From CATQHS01 sp965203375 (GTDB lineage: Bacteria > Actinomycetota > Acidimicrobiia > Acidimicrobiales > Aldehydirespiratoraceae): a stretch of DNA of 64,000 nucleotides. Under the pieces are notes generated by a model. The model did no database searches. It was not told the DNA's origin and was given only the letters and a program-made list of their open reading frames with translations. This document shows positions 24,488-32,875 of this stretch, piece by piece (the stretch's first letter is position 1; the number at the start of each line of letters is the position of its first letter). The stretch is from assembly GCA_965203375.1 (NCBI GenBank), contig OZ241886.1, positions 1,240,001-1,304,000 of the forward strand, in the 5' to 3' direction. The translations under genes and the position numbers were made by a program.

Positions 24488-24898
24488 TTGCTGACGCGGC
24501 ATGAAAGCATCGACCCGGTACCGTTGGCCGCCGTGCAGGCCGCCATCGAGAGCCGGCGCCGGCCCCCGTGGACCGTTCTCGCCGTCGGCGGCGAGCTCGA
24601 CGCCGTCGGCGCCCCGGCTCTGCGCCAGGCCGTGGTGGCCGCCGTCTCAACCGGCGAGACCACCCTGATCCTCGACCTCACCGGGGTCGACTTCATCGAC
24701 TCCTTCGGGGTCGGCGCGGTGGTGGGGGCGCTCAAGAGGGTGCGCCAGCGGGGCGGGGAGCTGGCGCTGGTATGCCCGGCGCCCCGGGTCCGGCGGGTTT
24801 TCGAGCTCTGCGACCTCGACCGGATACTGACCCTGCACGACTCGCTCGACGCCGTCGGCGCCCCCGAGGCCGCCCACCCGGCCGACGCCCGGCCATGA
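24488..24898 (+). CDS. STAS-domain anti-sigma factor antagonist
   Basis: 136 residues. It contains the SpoIIAA/RsbV fold: TVLAVGGELDAVGAPALRQAV, then TLILDLTGVDFIDSFGVGAVVGAL, in which the Ser of DS is the expected phosphorylation site, and GGELALVCPAPRVRRVFEL. In partner switching, the unphosphorylated form binds the kinase (next gene) and frees its sigma factor or other target. TTG at 24488 is the longest start; GTG at 24532 is an alternative. A 13-codon micro-ORF overlaps its stop. Confidence 0.85.
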   Translation: MLTRHESIDPVPLAAVQAAIESRRRPPWTVLAVGGELDAVGAPALRQAVVAAVSTGETTLILDLTGVDFIDSFGVGAVVGALKRVRQRGGELALVCPAPRVRRVFELCDLDRILTLHDSLDAVGAPEAAHPADARP

Positions 24899-24936
24899 CC
24901 GCCGACACCGCCCACCCGGCCGACGCCCGGCTGTGA
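24895..24936 (+). repeat. duplicated junction micro-ORF between STAS and kinase genes
   Basis: ATG at 24895 overlaps the STAS stop; the 13-codon ORF (MTADTAHPADARL) ends in a TGA that overlaps the GTG at 24933. The peptide copies both the end of the STAS protein (HPADARP) and the start of the kinase (MTADTFHPA). Start-to-start distance is 38 bp. A further in-frame copy of MTADT occurs at 24960 inside the kinase gene. Confidence 0.85.
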
Positions 24937-25433
24937 CCGCCGACACCTTCCACCCGGCCATGACCGCCGACACCCTGCCCGCCGCCGGCCCAACACCCAG
25001 CCGGGTCCTCATCGAGATCCCGGCTAGCACCGAGTTCGTCTCGTTCGTGCGAGCCGTCCTGACCGGCGCGGCCGAGGCGGAGACCGGCATGGAGATCGAG
25101 CGGCTCGAGGATCTGCGGGTGGCCGTATCGGAGGCGACCACCAACGCGGTCGAGGCCCACCTGCACGCGGGCAGCAGCCAGCGGATCCGAGTGGAGGGCA
25201 GCCTGGCCGACGACGAGGTGGTGGTGGTGGTCCACGACTCCGGGCCGGGCTTCGACCCCGAGGACCTGCCCGAGCTGCCGCCCCCCGAATCGCCCGAGCG
25301 GCTTCTCCACGAGTCGGGCCTGGGCATCCCGCTGATGCGGATGCTGGCCGACGAGTCGGAGATCCGCTCCGGCGCCGGCGGCACCGACGTGCGCCTGGTC
25401 GTCTACTCTTCGGCTCGCCGGAGTAGAAAATAG
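24933..25433 (+). CDS. RsbW/SpoIIAB-like anti-sigma kinase
   Basis: 166 residues, GTG start. GHKL ATPase motifs: N box LRVAVSEATTNAVEAHLHAG, G1 box VHDSGPGFDP, and G2 region GLGIPLMRMLADE. Such small kinases bind sigma factors and phosphorylate STAS antagonists on Ser. The first 28 residues are low-complexity and contain a duplicated MTADT segment from the junction duplication. It forms a pair with the STAS gene just upstream; the target sigma factor is not in this stretch. Confidence 0.85.
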   Translation: MTADTFHPAMTADTLPAAGPTPSRVLIEIPASTEFVSFVRAVLTGAAEAETGMEIERLEDLRVAVSEATTNAVEAHLHAGSSQRIRVEGSLADDEVVVVVHDSGPGFDPEDLPELPPPESPERLLHESGLGIPLMRMLADESEIRSGAGGTDVRLVVYSSARRSRK

Positions 25434-25469
25434 GCGAGACGAGCCGGCACACCGAACGAGTCGTCGACG

Positions 25470-26948
25470 ATGGCCACCGAGCAAAAGTTCGATCCCTCAC
25501 CGCTCACCTGGGCGGGCAGCGACCGCATGCTGGCCCGGCGCGTCGCCCGTCCCCTGAACCGCTTCCTCCACATCGAGGCGGCCGGCGGGATCGTGCTCTT
25601 GGTGGCCACGGTGGCGGCGCTCGTCTGGGCCAACTCGCCCTGGAAGGACCTCTACCACGAGATCCTCGAGACCCACATCGTCATGAATCTGGGCGGCCTG
25701 CACGTCTTGGACGAACCGATCGAAGCCTGGATCAACGACGCCTTGATGGCCATCTTCTTCTTCGTCATGGGCTTGGAGATCAAGCGCGAGCTGGTCACCG
25801 GAGAGCTGCGCGACCCCCGGGCCGCGACCCTGCCCGCCGTGGCCGCCATGGGCGGGGTGATAGTGCCCGCCCTCATCTATTTCGCCTTCAACCCGTCCGG
25901 GCCGGCCTCGGCCGGGTGGGGCATCCCCATGGCCACCGACATCGCCTTCACCCTGGGGGTGGTGTCGCTGCTCGGCACCCGGGTTCCGACCACGATCAAG
26001 ATCTTCCTGCTGACGCTGGCCATCGTCGACGACATCGCCGCCATCCTGGTCATCGCCGTCTTCTACACCGACGACCTGTCGGTGGCGTGGCTGCTGGTGA
26101 CGGCGGCCGGGATCGTCGCCTTCCTGGTCTTGAGGCTGACCGGGGTGTGGTACACCCCGGCCTACGTGGTGGCCGGGGCGTTCATATGGCTGGCCATGTT
26201 CGAGTCCGGGATACACGCCACCCTGGCCGGGGTGATCGTCGGGATCATGACCCCGGCCCGGCCCCTCATCGACAACCCCCGGGTGGGCGAGGGCGCCATT
26301 CTGCGGGTCCTCCTCCAGTTGCGCCAGCAGGAGCGCAAGGCCGGGCCCAGAGAGGAGGGGCCCGCGGCTCGCCGGGCCCGCCAGGAGCTCACCGCCCCGG
26401 TCATGCACCGGGCCTACTTCGAGCTCAAGGAGCAAGTGTCGGTGGCCGAGCGCCTCAACTACACGCTGCACCCCTGGTCGAGCTTCGTGATCATCCCCAT
26501 CTTCGCCCTGGCCAACGCCGGGGTGGAGATCTCCTTCGACTCCCTGTCGGAGGCGGCCCGCTCCCCGGTCACCCACGGGGTCCTGCTCGGCCTGGTGGCG
26601 GGCAAGCTGGTGGGCATCTCGCTGTTCACCTGGGCCGGGGTGCGCCTCGGCCTCTTCCGGCTGCCCGGCGGGGCCACCTGGGCCCATGTCTTCGGGCTGG
26701 GCGCCCTGGCCGGGATAGGCTTCACCGTGTCGCTGTTCATCACCGGTCTGGAGTTCGCGGGCGAGCTGGCCGACCAGGCCAAGATGGGCGTTCTGGCCGC
26801 CTCGGCCATCGCCGCGGTCATCGGCGCCCTCATCTTCTTGCGGGCCGGGCCGGGGCCCCGCTCCCACGAGCCGGGAGAGGGTCTGATGGATATCGAGCCC
26901 GAGCCGGCCGGGATCGGCTCGGATGCCGGACAGGAGGACTTGGAGTGA
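25470..26948 (+). CDS. nhaA: Na+/H+ antiporter NhaA
   Basis: 492 residues. NhaA family signature: FFFVMGLEIKRELVTGEL, MATDIAFTLGVVSLLG, and the ion-binding pair in IVDDIAAILVIAVFY (two adjacent Asp on helix V), with about 12 membrane segments. It exchanges sodium for protons at the cytoplasmic membrane. Compared with E. coli NhaA (388 residues) it has an insertion of about 40 charged residues (about 275-320: QQERKAGPREEGPAARRARQ) between helices and a longer acidic C-terminal tail. Sodium homeostasis fits a marine or saline habitat, but the gene is widespread. Confidence 0.95.
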   Translation: MATEQKFDPSPLTWAGSDRMLARRVARPLNRFLHIEAAGGIVLLVATVAALVWANSPWKDLYHEILETHIVMNLGGLHVLDEPIEAWINDALMAIFFFVMGLEIKRELVTGELRDPRAATLPAVAAMGGVIVPALIYFAFNPSGPASAGWGIPMATDIAFTLGVVSLLGTRVPTTIKIFLLTLAIVDDIAAILVIAVFYTDDLSVAWLLVTAAGIVAFLVLRLTGVWYTPAYVVAGAFIWLAMFESGIHATLAGVIVGIMTPARPLIDNPRVGEGAILRVLLQLRQQERKAGPREEGPAARRARQELTAPVMHRAYFELKEQVSVAERLNYTLHPWSSFVIIPIFALANAGVEISFDSLSEAARSPVTHGVLLGLVAGKLVGISLFTWAGVRLGLFRLPGGATWAHVFGLGALAGIGFTVSLFITGLEFAGELADQAKMGVLAASAIAAVIGALIFLRAGPGPRSHEPGEGLMDIEPEPAGIGSDAGQEDLE

Positions 26949-27008
26949 GTCCCGGCGCCCGGCGGATGCCGGCTCCGATCCCGTTGTCCCGCGGGGCTCG
27001 TATGGTGT

Positions 27009-27014
27009 TACCAT
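27009..27014 (+). promoter_or_regulatory. possible promoter / small palindrome before STAS gene
   Basis: TACCAT (27009-27014) is a possible -10 box, with TTGTCC at 26984-26989 as a poorly spaced (19 bp) -35. It overlaps the palindrome ATGGT-GTT-ACCAT (27002-27014), which could be an operator. About 95 nt of leader would precede the STAS gene. Confidence 0.3.
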
Positions 27015-27113
27015 CCGGTCCGCTCGGATCGGTTCGGACCGGTGCGGCGTGAGGCAAGGGTGGCGTGAGACAAGGATCTTGTTGGAGTTCAAAACTAGGA
27101 GAGTGATGGAAAG

Positions 27114-27461
27114 TTGACGACGGCAAGCATAAGCACGGTGAGGGAAGGCGGAACCCTGGTGGCCAAGGCCGACGGCCGAGTCGATGGCGCCAATGCCCGC
27201 GAGTTCCAAGACGACCTGGCCAAGGCCATCGAGGCCGACGATCAGGCCGTGGTTCTCGATCTCGAGAACCTCTCGTACATCAGCAGCGCCGGCCTCAGGG
27301 TGATCCTGATGACGGCCAGGAAACTGCGAGAGCAGGGCTCGAAGTTCGCGGTTTGCTCGCTATCGGCCTCGATCAAGGAGGTCTTCGAGATCAGCGGCTT
27401 CGACAAGATCATCTCGATCCAGAACTCTCAGGCCGAGGCCATCGCCGCCCTGAATGACTGA
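27114..27461 (+). CDS. STAS-domain anti-sigma factor antagonist (second)
   Basis: 115 residues, TTG start; the AGGAGAG ribosome site (27097-27103) is 10 nt upstream, while the ATG at 27106 is too close and reads only three codons before a TGA overlapping this TTG. RsbV-like: GRVDGANAREFQDDL, VVLDLENLSYISSAGLRVILM with the phosphorylatable Ser pair, and FEISGFDKIISI. It precedes the PP2C phosphatase that would dephosphorylate it and the kinase at 28704 that would phosphorylate it. Confidence 0.9.
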   Translation: MTTASISTVREGGTLVAKADGRVDGANAREFQDDLAKAIEADDQAVVLDLENLSYISSAGLRVILMTARKLREQGSKFAVCSLSASIKEVFEISGFDKIISIQNSQAEAIAALND

Positions 27462-27537
27462 CCGAGCGGAATCCGGCCCGGCCGGTCTCGCCGGGCCGCG
27501 CCGCGAACCGCGAACCTGACCCAACCGGAAGGCACAG

Positions 27538-28707
27538 ATGTCCGATAACCCGCACAAGATCCTCGTGGTCGACGACGAGCCCGACGTCGAGACGCTGGTG
27601 CTGCAGCGGATGCGCCGCAACATCCGGGCCGGCGACTACGAGTTCGTCTTCGCCCCCAACGGGGTGGAGGCCCTCGAGCGGCTCCAGCGGGAGGACGACA
27701 TCGACATGGTGGTCTCCGACATCAACATGCCCCGCATGGACGGCCTCACCCTGCTCGAGCAGATACCCAAGGTGGACCCCAACATCCGGGCGGTGATCGT
27801 CTCGGCCTACGGCGACATGCAGAACATCCGCACCGCCATGAACCGGGGCGCGTTCGACTTCGTCACCAAGCCCCTCGACTTCGAGGACCTCAGGGTCACC
27901 ATAGACCGGACCCTGCGCCACATGGCCGAGTGGCGCGAGGCGCTCTCGTCGCGGGACAAGCTGGTGGCCCTGGAGAACGAGCTGGACGTGGCCCGCAAGA
28001 TCCAGCAGTCCATTCTTCCCACTGAGTTCCCCCAAGGGGCGGGCTACCGCGTCTTCGGCAACATGGAGCCGGCCCGCAGCGTGGGGGGCGACTTCTTCGA
28101 CATCCTGCACCTGGAGAACGGCCGGATCGGCCTGGCCATCGCCGACGTCTCCGACAAGGGCGTCCCCGCCGCCTTGTTCATGATGTCGTCGCGCACCCTG
28201 CTGAAGGGCGCGGGCATCGGCCAGAGCGACTCGGGCGAGGTGCTGCGCGAGGTCAACGATCTCCTCTACGAGAACAACGAGTCGGCCATGTTCGTCACCA
28301 CCTTCTACGGGGTCTACGACCCGGCCAGCCGAGAGTTCGAATACGCCAACGGCGGCCACAACCCTCCGCTGGTGGTCCACCCCGACGGAACCTCGGAACT
28401 GCTCCCGCTGACCGACGGAGTGGCGCTGGGGCTGATGCCGGACCTGTCCTACGACCGCAACACGGTCACCCTGTCGCCCGGCGACGTCGTGGTGCTGTAC
28501 ACCGACGGGGTCACCGAGGCCCTCGACGCCGACGACGAGGAATTCGGGGTCGAGCGCCTCCAGGCGACCTTCGCCGACAGCCCCCCCAAGGGGTGCCGGG
28601 AGGCCACCCAGGCCGTCTTCGCGGCGGTGGAGGCCTTCGCCGGCGACACCCCGCAGTCCGACGACATCACCTGCCTGACCCTCTGCACCGGCGAGTTCGA
28701 GACTTGA
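27538..28707 (+). CDS. response regulator with PP2C (RsbU/SpoIIE-type) phosphatase
   Basis: 389 residues. N-terminal receiver domain (acidic pair Asp12-Asp13, phospho-acceptor Asp61 in SDINMP, Lys in TKPLD), a coiled linker (ELDVARKIQQSILPTEFP), then a PP2C domain: GGDFFDIL, IADVSDKGVPAALFM, GGHNPPLVV, LYTDGVTEA and DDITCLTL. Phosphorylation of the receiver by the histidine kinase at 30507 would switch on dephosphorylation of a STAS protein, freeing a sigma factor. A GGAAGG ribosome site precedes the ATG. The stop overlaps the kinase gene (TTGA). Confidence 0.94.
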   Translation: MSDNPHKILVVDDEPDVETLVLQRMRRNIRAGDYEFVFAPNGVEALERLQREDDIDMVVSDINMPRMDGLTLLEQIPKVDPNIRAVIVSAYGDMQNIRTAMNRGAFDFVTKPLDFEDLRVTIDRTLRHMAEWREALSSRDKLVALENELDVARKIQQSILPTEFPQGAGYRVFGNMEPARSVGGDFFDILHLENGRIGLAIADVSDKGVPAALFMMSSRTLLKGAGIGQSDSGEVLREVNDLLYENNESAMFVTTFYGVYDPASREFEYANGGHNPPLVVHPDGTSELLPLTDGVALGLMPDLSYDRNTVTLSPGDVVVLYTDGVTEALDADDEEFGVERLQATFADSPPKGCREATQAVFAAVEAFAGDTPQSDDITCLTLCTGEFET

Positions 28708-29123
28708 GCGCCAAGGCATCCATCAAGATCGAGACCCGCCACGACGAGCTGGACCGCGTCTCCGCCGCGGTGGAGGAGCTGGCCGAGCGGGAGGACTGGC
28801 CCCCCGAGATGGTCTATCGGGTGACCCTGGTGATCGAGGAGCTGGTGGTCAACATCATCAACCACGGCCACGACGACGGAGTCCACGACATCGAGATCGC
28901 CATGGCGTCCGAGCCCGACGCCCTCACCGTGGAGATCATCGACGACGGCCGCCCCTTCGACCCGCTGAGCGACGCCCCCGAGCCCGACCTGGACTCGCTG
29001 CTGGAGGACCGGCCCGTGGGCGGGCTCGGCATCCATCTGGTCCGCACCATGATGGACGAGGTCCACTACCGGCGGGAACAGGACAGGAACCACACGACCC
29101 TGATCGCCCGCAGGGGCGAATGA
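28704..29123 (+). CDS. RsbW-like anti-sigma kinase (second)
   Basis: 139 residues, TTG start at 28704 overlapping the previous stop by 4 bp. GHKL motifs: VTLVIEELVVNIINHGHDD (N box), EIIDDGRPFDPL (G1) and GGLGIHLVRTMMDEVHY (G2). It is the natural opponent of the PP2C protein encoded directly upstream: kinase and phosphatase compete over the STAS antagonist. The downstream boundary has a 10-bp direct duplication (GGCGAATGAA twice) that moves the next ATG from 29120 to 29130. Confidence 0.9.
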   Translation: MSAKASIKIETRHDELDRVSAAVEELAEREDWPPEMVYRVTLVIEELVVNIINHGHDDGVHDIEIAMASEPDALTVEIIDDGRPFDPLSDAPEPDLDSLLEDRPVGGLGIHLVRTMMDEVHYRREQDRNHTTLIARRGE

Positions 29124-29129
29124 AGGCGA

Positions 29130-30491
29130 ATGAAGCGGACCTTCCGCTCGTCGCCCCAGACCCCGCCGCTCGCCCCGGGGCGCACGATGGCCGCCGTCTT
29201 GGCCCTCGCCGTCCTGGCCGGCTCGGTCTCGTGCAGCGGCGGGGCCCCGTCCGCCGACGGGCCCGCCGAAGCCCCGCCCGAGGAGGGGCCCGGCGAGGAC
29301 CCGGCTGAGTCCCCGGATGCGGCCTCGGCCGGCGTCTACGACGACCGCATACTCTTCGGCCAGTCCGCCGCCCTGAGCGGCCCGGCCCAGTACCTGGGCC
29401 AGAACATGCGGCTGGGCGTCGAGGCGGCGTTCCACGAGGCGAACCAGCGGGGCGGCGTCGGCGGGCGGCGGCTGGAGCTGACCGTCCTCGACGACGCCTA
29501 CGAGCCCGAGGCCGCCATCGCCAACACCATCAGCCTGATCGACGAGGAGGAGGTGTTCGCGCTGATCGGCGCGGTGGGCACTCCGACGTCGCGCTCGGCC
29601 GTTCCCATCGCCGCCGAGGCGGGCGTCCCCTACATCGCCCCCTTCACCGGGGCCGCCTTTTTGCGGGACGCCCAGGAGTGGGCCAACGTGTTGAACCTGC
29701 GGGCCTCCTACTACCAGGAGACCGAGGAGATGGTCGCCCGCCTTACCGAGGATTCCGGCATCGAGCGCATCGCCGTCATGTACCAGGACGACTCCTTCGG
29801 CCGGGCCGGCTACCAGGGGGTGCGGCTGGCGCTGGACCGGCGCGGCATGGCGCCGGCGTCCATCGGGGTGTACACCCGCAACACCACGGCGGTCAAGACC
29901 GCCCTGCTGGATCTGCGCCGGGGCAACCCGGAGGCGGTGATCATGATCGGCGCCTACCAGCCGGTGGCGACGCTGATCGCCTGGGCCCGCCACATCGGCA
30001 TGGATCCGATCTTCATGACCGTCTCCTTCGTCGGGAGCATCGCCCTGGCCCAAGAGCTGGGGCTGGTCGGGGCCGGGGTCTACGTGTCCCAGGTCGTGCC
30101 CTTTCCCACCGACGACTCCCTCCCGGTGGTCGAGGCCTACGCCCGGGCCCTGTCCGACTACCGCCCCGATGCCGCTCCCGGCTTCGTCTCCATGGAGGGC
30201 TATCTGGCTGGCCGCTTGGTCGTCGCCGGCCTCGAGGCCTGCGGGCCCGAGGTGGACCGGGACTGCTTTCTGAACGTTCTGCGCGGCGCCGAGATGGTCG
30301 ACATCGACGGTTTCGAGATCCGCTACGGCGAAGACGACAACCAGGGTTCCGACCAGGTGTTCTTGACCAGGATCGGACCGGACGGCAATTACCGGCCCGT
30401 CGAGAGGGTCGGGCGCGAAGAGACGGATCTGGCCGACCGGGCGTGCCTCGCACCGCCCCAGAGCCCGTTGACCTGCAGGAGCCGAGGCTGA
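29130..30491 (+). CDS. periplasmic-binding lipoprotein (LivJ-type, type I fold)
   Basis: 453 residues. Signal peptide with lipobox ending at Cys35 (GSVSC), an acidic Pro/Glu linker, then a branched-chain amino acid-type binding domain: ILFGQSAALSGPAQYLGQNMRLGVEAAFHEAN, GAVGTPTSRSAVPIAAEAGVPYIAPFTGA, IERIAVMYQDDSFGRAGYQGV. No ABC permease or ATPase is nearby; instead the gene is followed by a histidine kinase and preceded by kinase/phosphatase genes. That makes it a likely extracytoplasmic ligand sensor rather than an importer component. Confidence 0.88.
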   Translation: MKRTFRSSPQTPPLAPGRTMAAVLALAVLAGSVSCSGGAPSADGPAEAPPEEGPGEDPAESPDAASAGVYDDRILFGQSAALSGPAQYLGQNMRLGVEAAFHEANQRGGVGGRRLELTVLDDAYEPEAAIANTISLIDEEEVFALIGAVGTPTSRSAVPIAAEAGVPYIAPFTGAAFLRDAQEWANVLNLRASYYQETEEMVARLTEDSGIERIAVMYQDDSFGRAGYQGVRLALDRRGMAPASIGVYTRNTTAVKTALLDLRRGNPEAVIMIGAYQPVATLIAWARHIGMDPIFMTVSFVGSIALAQELGLVGAGVYVSQVVPFPTDDSLPVVEAYARALSDYRPDAAPGFVSMEGYLAGRLVVAGLEACGPEVDRDCFLNVLRGAEMVDIDGFEIRYGEDDNQGSDQVFLTRIGPDGNYRPVERVGREETDLADRACLAPPQSPLTCRSRG

Positions 30492-30516
30492 AGTGAGCTG
30501 GTTGAAGTGAGCTGGT
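30489..30516 (+). repeat. 14-bp perfect tandem repeat at a gene junction, 5-codon micro-ORF
   Basis: TGAAGTGAGCTGGT occurs twice in tandem (30489-30502 and 30503-30516). The first GTG (30493) reads VSWLK and stops on a TGA overlapping the GTG at 30507, where the histidine kinase starts. Start-to-start distance is 14 bp. Confidence 0.9.
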
Positions 30517-32759
30517 TCAAGAGTCTGCTCGAAAGCCGTTTCCGACTCTCCGGGAAGTTCTACTTCGGGATAGGGATGGCCGTGTCCCTGACCGTGGCCG
30601 CCAGCCTGGTCGGCTGGTACTTCTTCGAGCGGGTCGGCGTGGCCCAGAGCCGGGTCAGCGACGACAGCGTCCCCGAGATGGTGGCCGCCTTCGGCGTCGC
30701 CCAGTACAGCAGCAACCTGATCACCGCCGCTCCCCGCTTGACCACCGCGGCCACCATCGACGAGTTCGCCAACGTCTCCTCTCTGATCCAGGACACGTAC
30801 CGGGCCATGGACGAGGACCTGACCGCCCTGGCCCGGCAGCGGATGGACCAGAGCGGCGACACCGATCCCCTCATCGACCGGGTCAGGGACCACGCCGACT
30901 CGCTGATCGCCAACATCAGGTCGATCAGCAATGAGGAGTTCGAGCTGTTCGGGCTGGCCAACCGCAGCGAGGGCCTGCGCGCCGATCTGAACGACCTGAG
31001 GATCGACATGGACGCCGCCCTGGCGCCGGCCATCGACGATCAGCTCTTCTACACCGTCACCGGCTACCGCGACCGGGGCAGGCCCCCCGACCCTCTCTCC
31101 GAGCACTTCTCAGAGGATGAGATCATCAACTACCGCCATTTGGCCGACCTGCTCGCCAACGGCAACGCGGCCATACAGATCCTCTCCAGCGTGTTCAGCA
31201 TCGAGGACACCGCCGCTTCGGTCGAGCCGCTGCGAGAGCGGTTCGAGTCGGCCGTGGGCCGCATCGAGGGCAACCTGTCGGCCATCGAGGAATCCCCGGT
31301 CAGAGAGGAGATGGTCTCCCTCATCGACCGGCTGTTGGAGCTGGGGGCCGGAAATCGCAACGGCTTCGATCTGAAGGTCCAGGAGCTGACCATCCGCGCT
31401 GAGCAGCAGGTGCTGCTGGTCCAGAACGGCGACATAGCCCGGGACCTGGTGGCCGAGGTGGACGTCTTGGTGACCGCGGCCAACGAGAGCGTGCAGGAGG
31501 CCAACCGCGCCTCCACCCGGGCCATATTCACGGGCCGCACCCTGCTGCTGGGCATCAGCGCGCTCAGCATCGCCGGCGCCCTGCTCATCGCCTGGCTCTT
31601 CGTCGGCCGGGTGCTGCTGCGCCGCATCCAGACGCTGTCGGGGTGGATGCGCCAGATGGCCGGAGGCGACTTGGAGGCCCAAGTCGAGATCGAGGGGCGC
31701 GACGAGGTGGCCGACATGGCCGCGGCCTTGGAGGTCTTCCGCAACTACGCCCTGGAGGTGCAGCGCCTGAACCTGGTGGAGAAGATGGCCGAGGAGCTGC
31801 AGGGCAAGAACGACCAGTTGGAGACGGCCCTGGACGACCTGAACCGGGCCCAGGACCAGATAGTGGTGCGCGAGAAGCTGGCGGCTTTGGGCGAGCTCAC
31901 CGCCGGGGTGGCCCACGAGGTCAGGAACCCCCTGAACTTCGTGAAGAACTTCGCGGAGGTCTCCGAGGAGCTGCTCGAAGAGCTGGGGGAGGTCCTCGAG
32001 GCCAACGTGGAGAAGCTCGACGAGGACCAGCGGTCCCTCATCGCCGACATATCGGGGGACCTCACCAGCAACCTCGAGCGGATCCGCTCCCACGGCGACC
32101 GGGCCAACCGGATCGTACACGACATGTTGATGATGGGGCGGGGGTCGGCCGAGCGGCAGGCGACCGACATCAACACCCTGCTCGACGAGTACGCCCGGCT
32201 CGCCTACCACAGCGCCCGGGCCACCGACCCCGAGTTCCAGCTCGAATGGAAGATGGATCTGGACCCGGACGTGGGCGAGATGGAGGTCGTCACCCAGGAC
32301 CTGAGCCGGGTCTTCTTGAACCTGGTGAGCAACGCCTGCTACGCCACCGACGAGAAGCGGCGCGCCTCCGCCGAGGCCCCGGCCTCCGACGGCGAGCCCT
32401 ACGTGCCGACGCTGTGGCTCAGCACCAGGCGGGGGGAGGAGACGTGCGTGATACGGGTCAAGGACAACGGGAGCGGCATGCCGCCCGATGTCATCGAGAA
32501 GATCTTCAACCCGTTCTTCACCACCAAGCCCACCGGCCAGGGCACCGGGCTCGGGCTCACCATGTCCAATGACATAGTGCGCGAGCACGGTGGTAGCATC
32601 CGGGTCGAATCCGAGCCCGGCGAGTTCACCGAGATGATCATCGAGTTGCCACTGCAGCCGCCCGAGAGGACGCAAGAGGCCGAGGCGGAGGAATCCGGCC
32701 CCCACGGCGACGGGGCGGAAGAGGCCGCCGAGCCGGACCCGGCGGGGGTCCCGACGTGA
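30507..32759 (+). CDS. membrane sensor histidine kinase
   Basis: 750 residues, GTG start. One membrane helix near residues 20-42, an extracytoplasmic helical sensor region of about 310 residues, a second helix near 345-370, then HAMP (RRIQTLSGWMRQMAGGDLEAQ), a coiled coil, HisKA with phospho-acceptor His470 (GVAHEVRNPLNF), and HATPase boxes NLVSNACYATDE, DNGSGMPP, and GTGLGLTMSNDIVREHGGS. The C-terminal 35 residues are acidic and low-complexity. It likely senses the upstream binding lipoprotein and phosphorylates the REC-PP2C protein. Three duplicated junction segments follow its stop. Confidence 0.93.
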   Translation: MSWFKSLLESRFRLSGKFYFGIGMAVSLTVAASLVGWYFFERVGVAQSRVSDDSVPEMVAAFGVAQYSSNLITAAPRLTTAATIDEFANVSSLIQDTYRAMDEDLTALARQRMDQSGDTDPLIDRVRDHADSLIANIRSISNEEFELFGLANRSEGLRADLNDLRIDMDAALAPAIDDQLFYTVTGYRDRGRPPDPLSEHFSEDEIINYRHLADLLANGNAAIQILSSVFSIEDTAASVEPLRERFESAVGRIEGNLSAIEESPVREEMVSLIDRLLELGAGNRNGFDLKVQELTIRAEQQVLLVQNGDIARDLVAEVDVLVTAANESVQEANRASTRAIFTGRTLLLGISALSIAGALLIAWLFVGRVLLRRIQTLSGWMRQMAGGDLEAQVEIEGRDEVADMAAALEVFRNYALEVQRLNLVEKMAEELQGKNDQLETALDDLNRAQDQIVVREKLAALGELTAGVAHEVRNPLNFVKNFAEVSEELLEELGEVLEANVEKLDEDQRSLIADISGDLTSNLERIRSHGDRANRIVHDMLMMGRGSAERQATDINTLLDEYARLAYHSARATDPEFQLEWKMDLDPDVGEMEVVTQDLSRVFLNLVSNACYATDEKRRASAEAPASDGEPYVPTLWLSTRRGEETCVIRVKDNGSGMPPDVIEKIFNPFFTTKPTGQGTGLGLTMSNDIVREHGGSIRVESEPGEFTEMIIELPLQPPERTQEAEAEESGPHGDGAEEAAEPDPAGVPT

Positions 32760-32870
32760 GGAGCCCGGCGTCCCGGCGTGAGGAGCCCGACGTGAGGCTG
32801 GCCGGCGTCCCGGCGGGGGTCCCGGCGTGAGGAGCCCTACGTGAGGCTGGCCGGCGAGATGGGCGGGTAG
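32756..32870 (+). repeat. duplicated junction with chained micro-ORFs before ATP-grasp gene
   Basis: Copies of a GTGAGGAGCCC segment occur at 32756, 32779 and 32827. The GTG at 32756 overlaps the kinase stop and reads 24 codons to a TGA overlapping the GTG at 32827, which reads 5 codons to a TGA overlapping the GTG at 32841, which reads 9 codons to TAG at 32868, 6 nt before the real GTG start at 32876. Start-to-start distances are 71 and 14 bp. Confidence 0.85.
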
Positions 32871-32875
32871 GCGCG

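Noticed and set aside
29120..29308. 62-codon frame starting at the first ATG of the 10-bp duplication
   Set aside because: It overlaps the binding-lipoprotein gene in another frame and has no recognisable features; the ATG at 29130 gives a proper lipoprotein signal.
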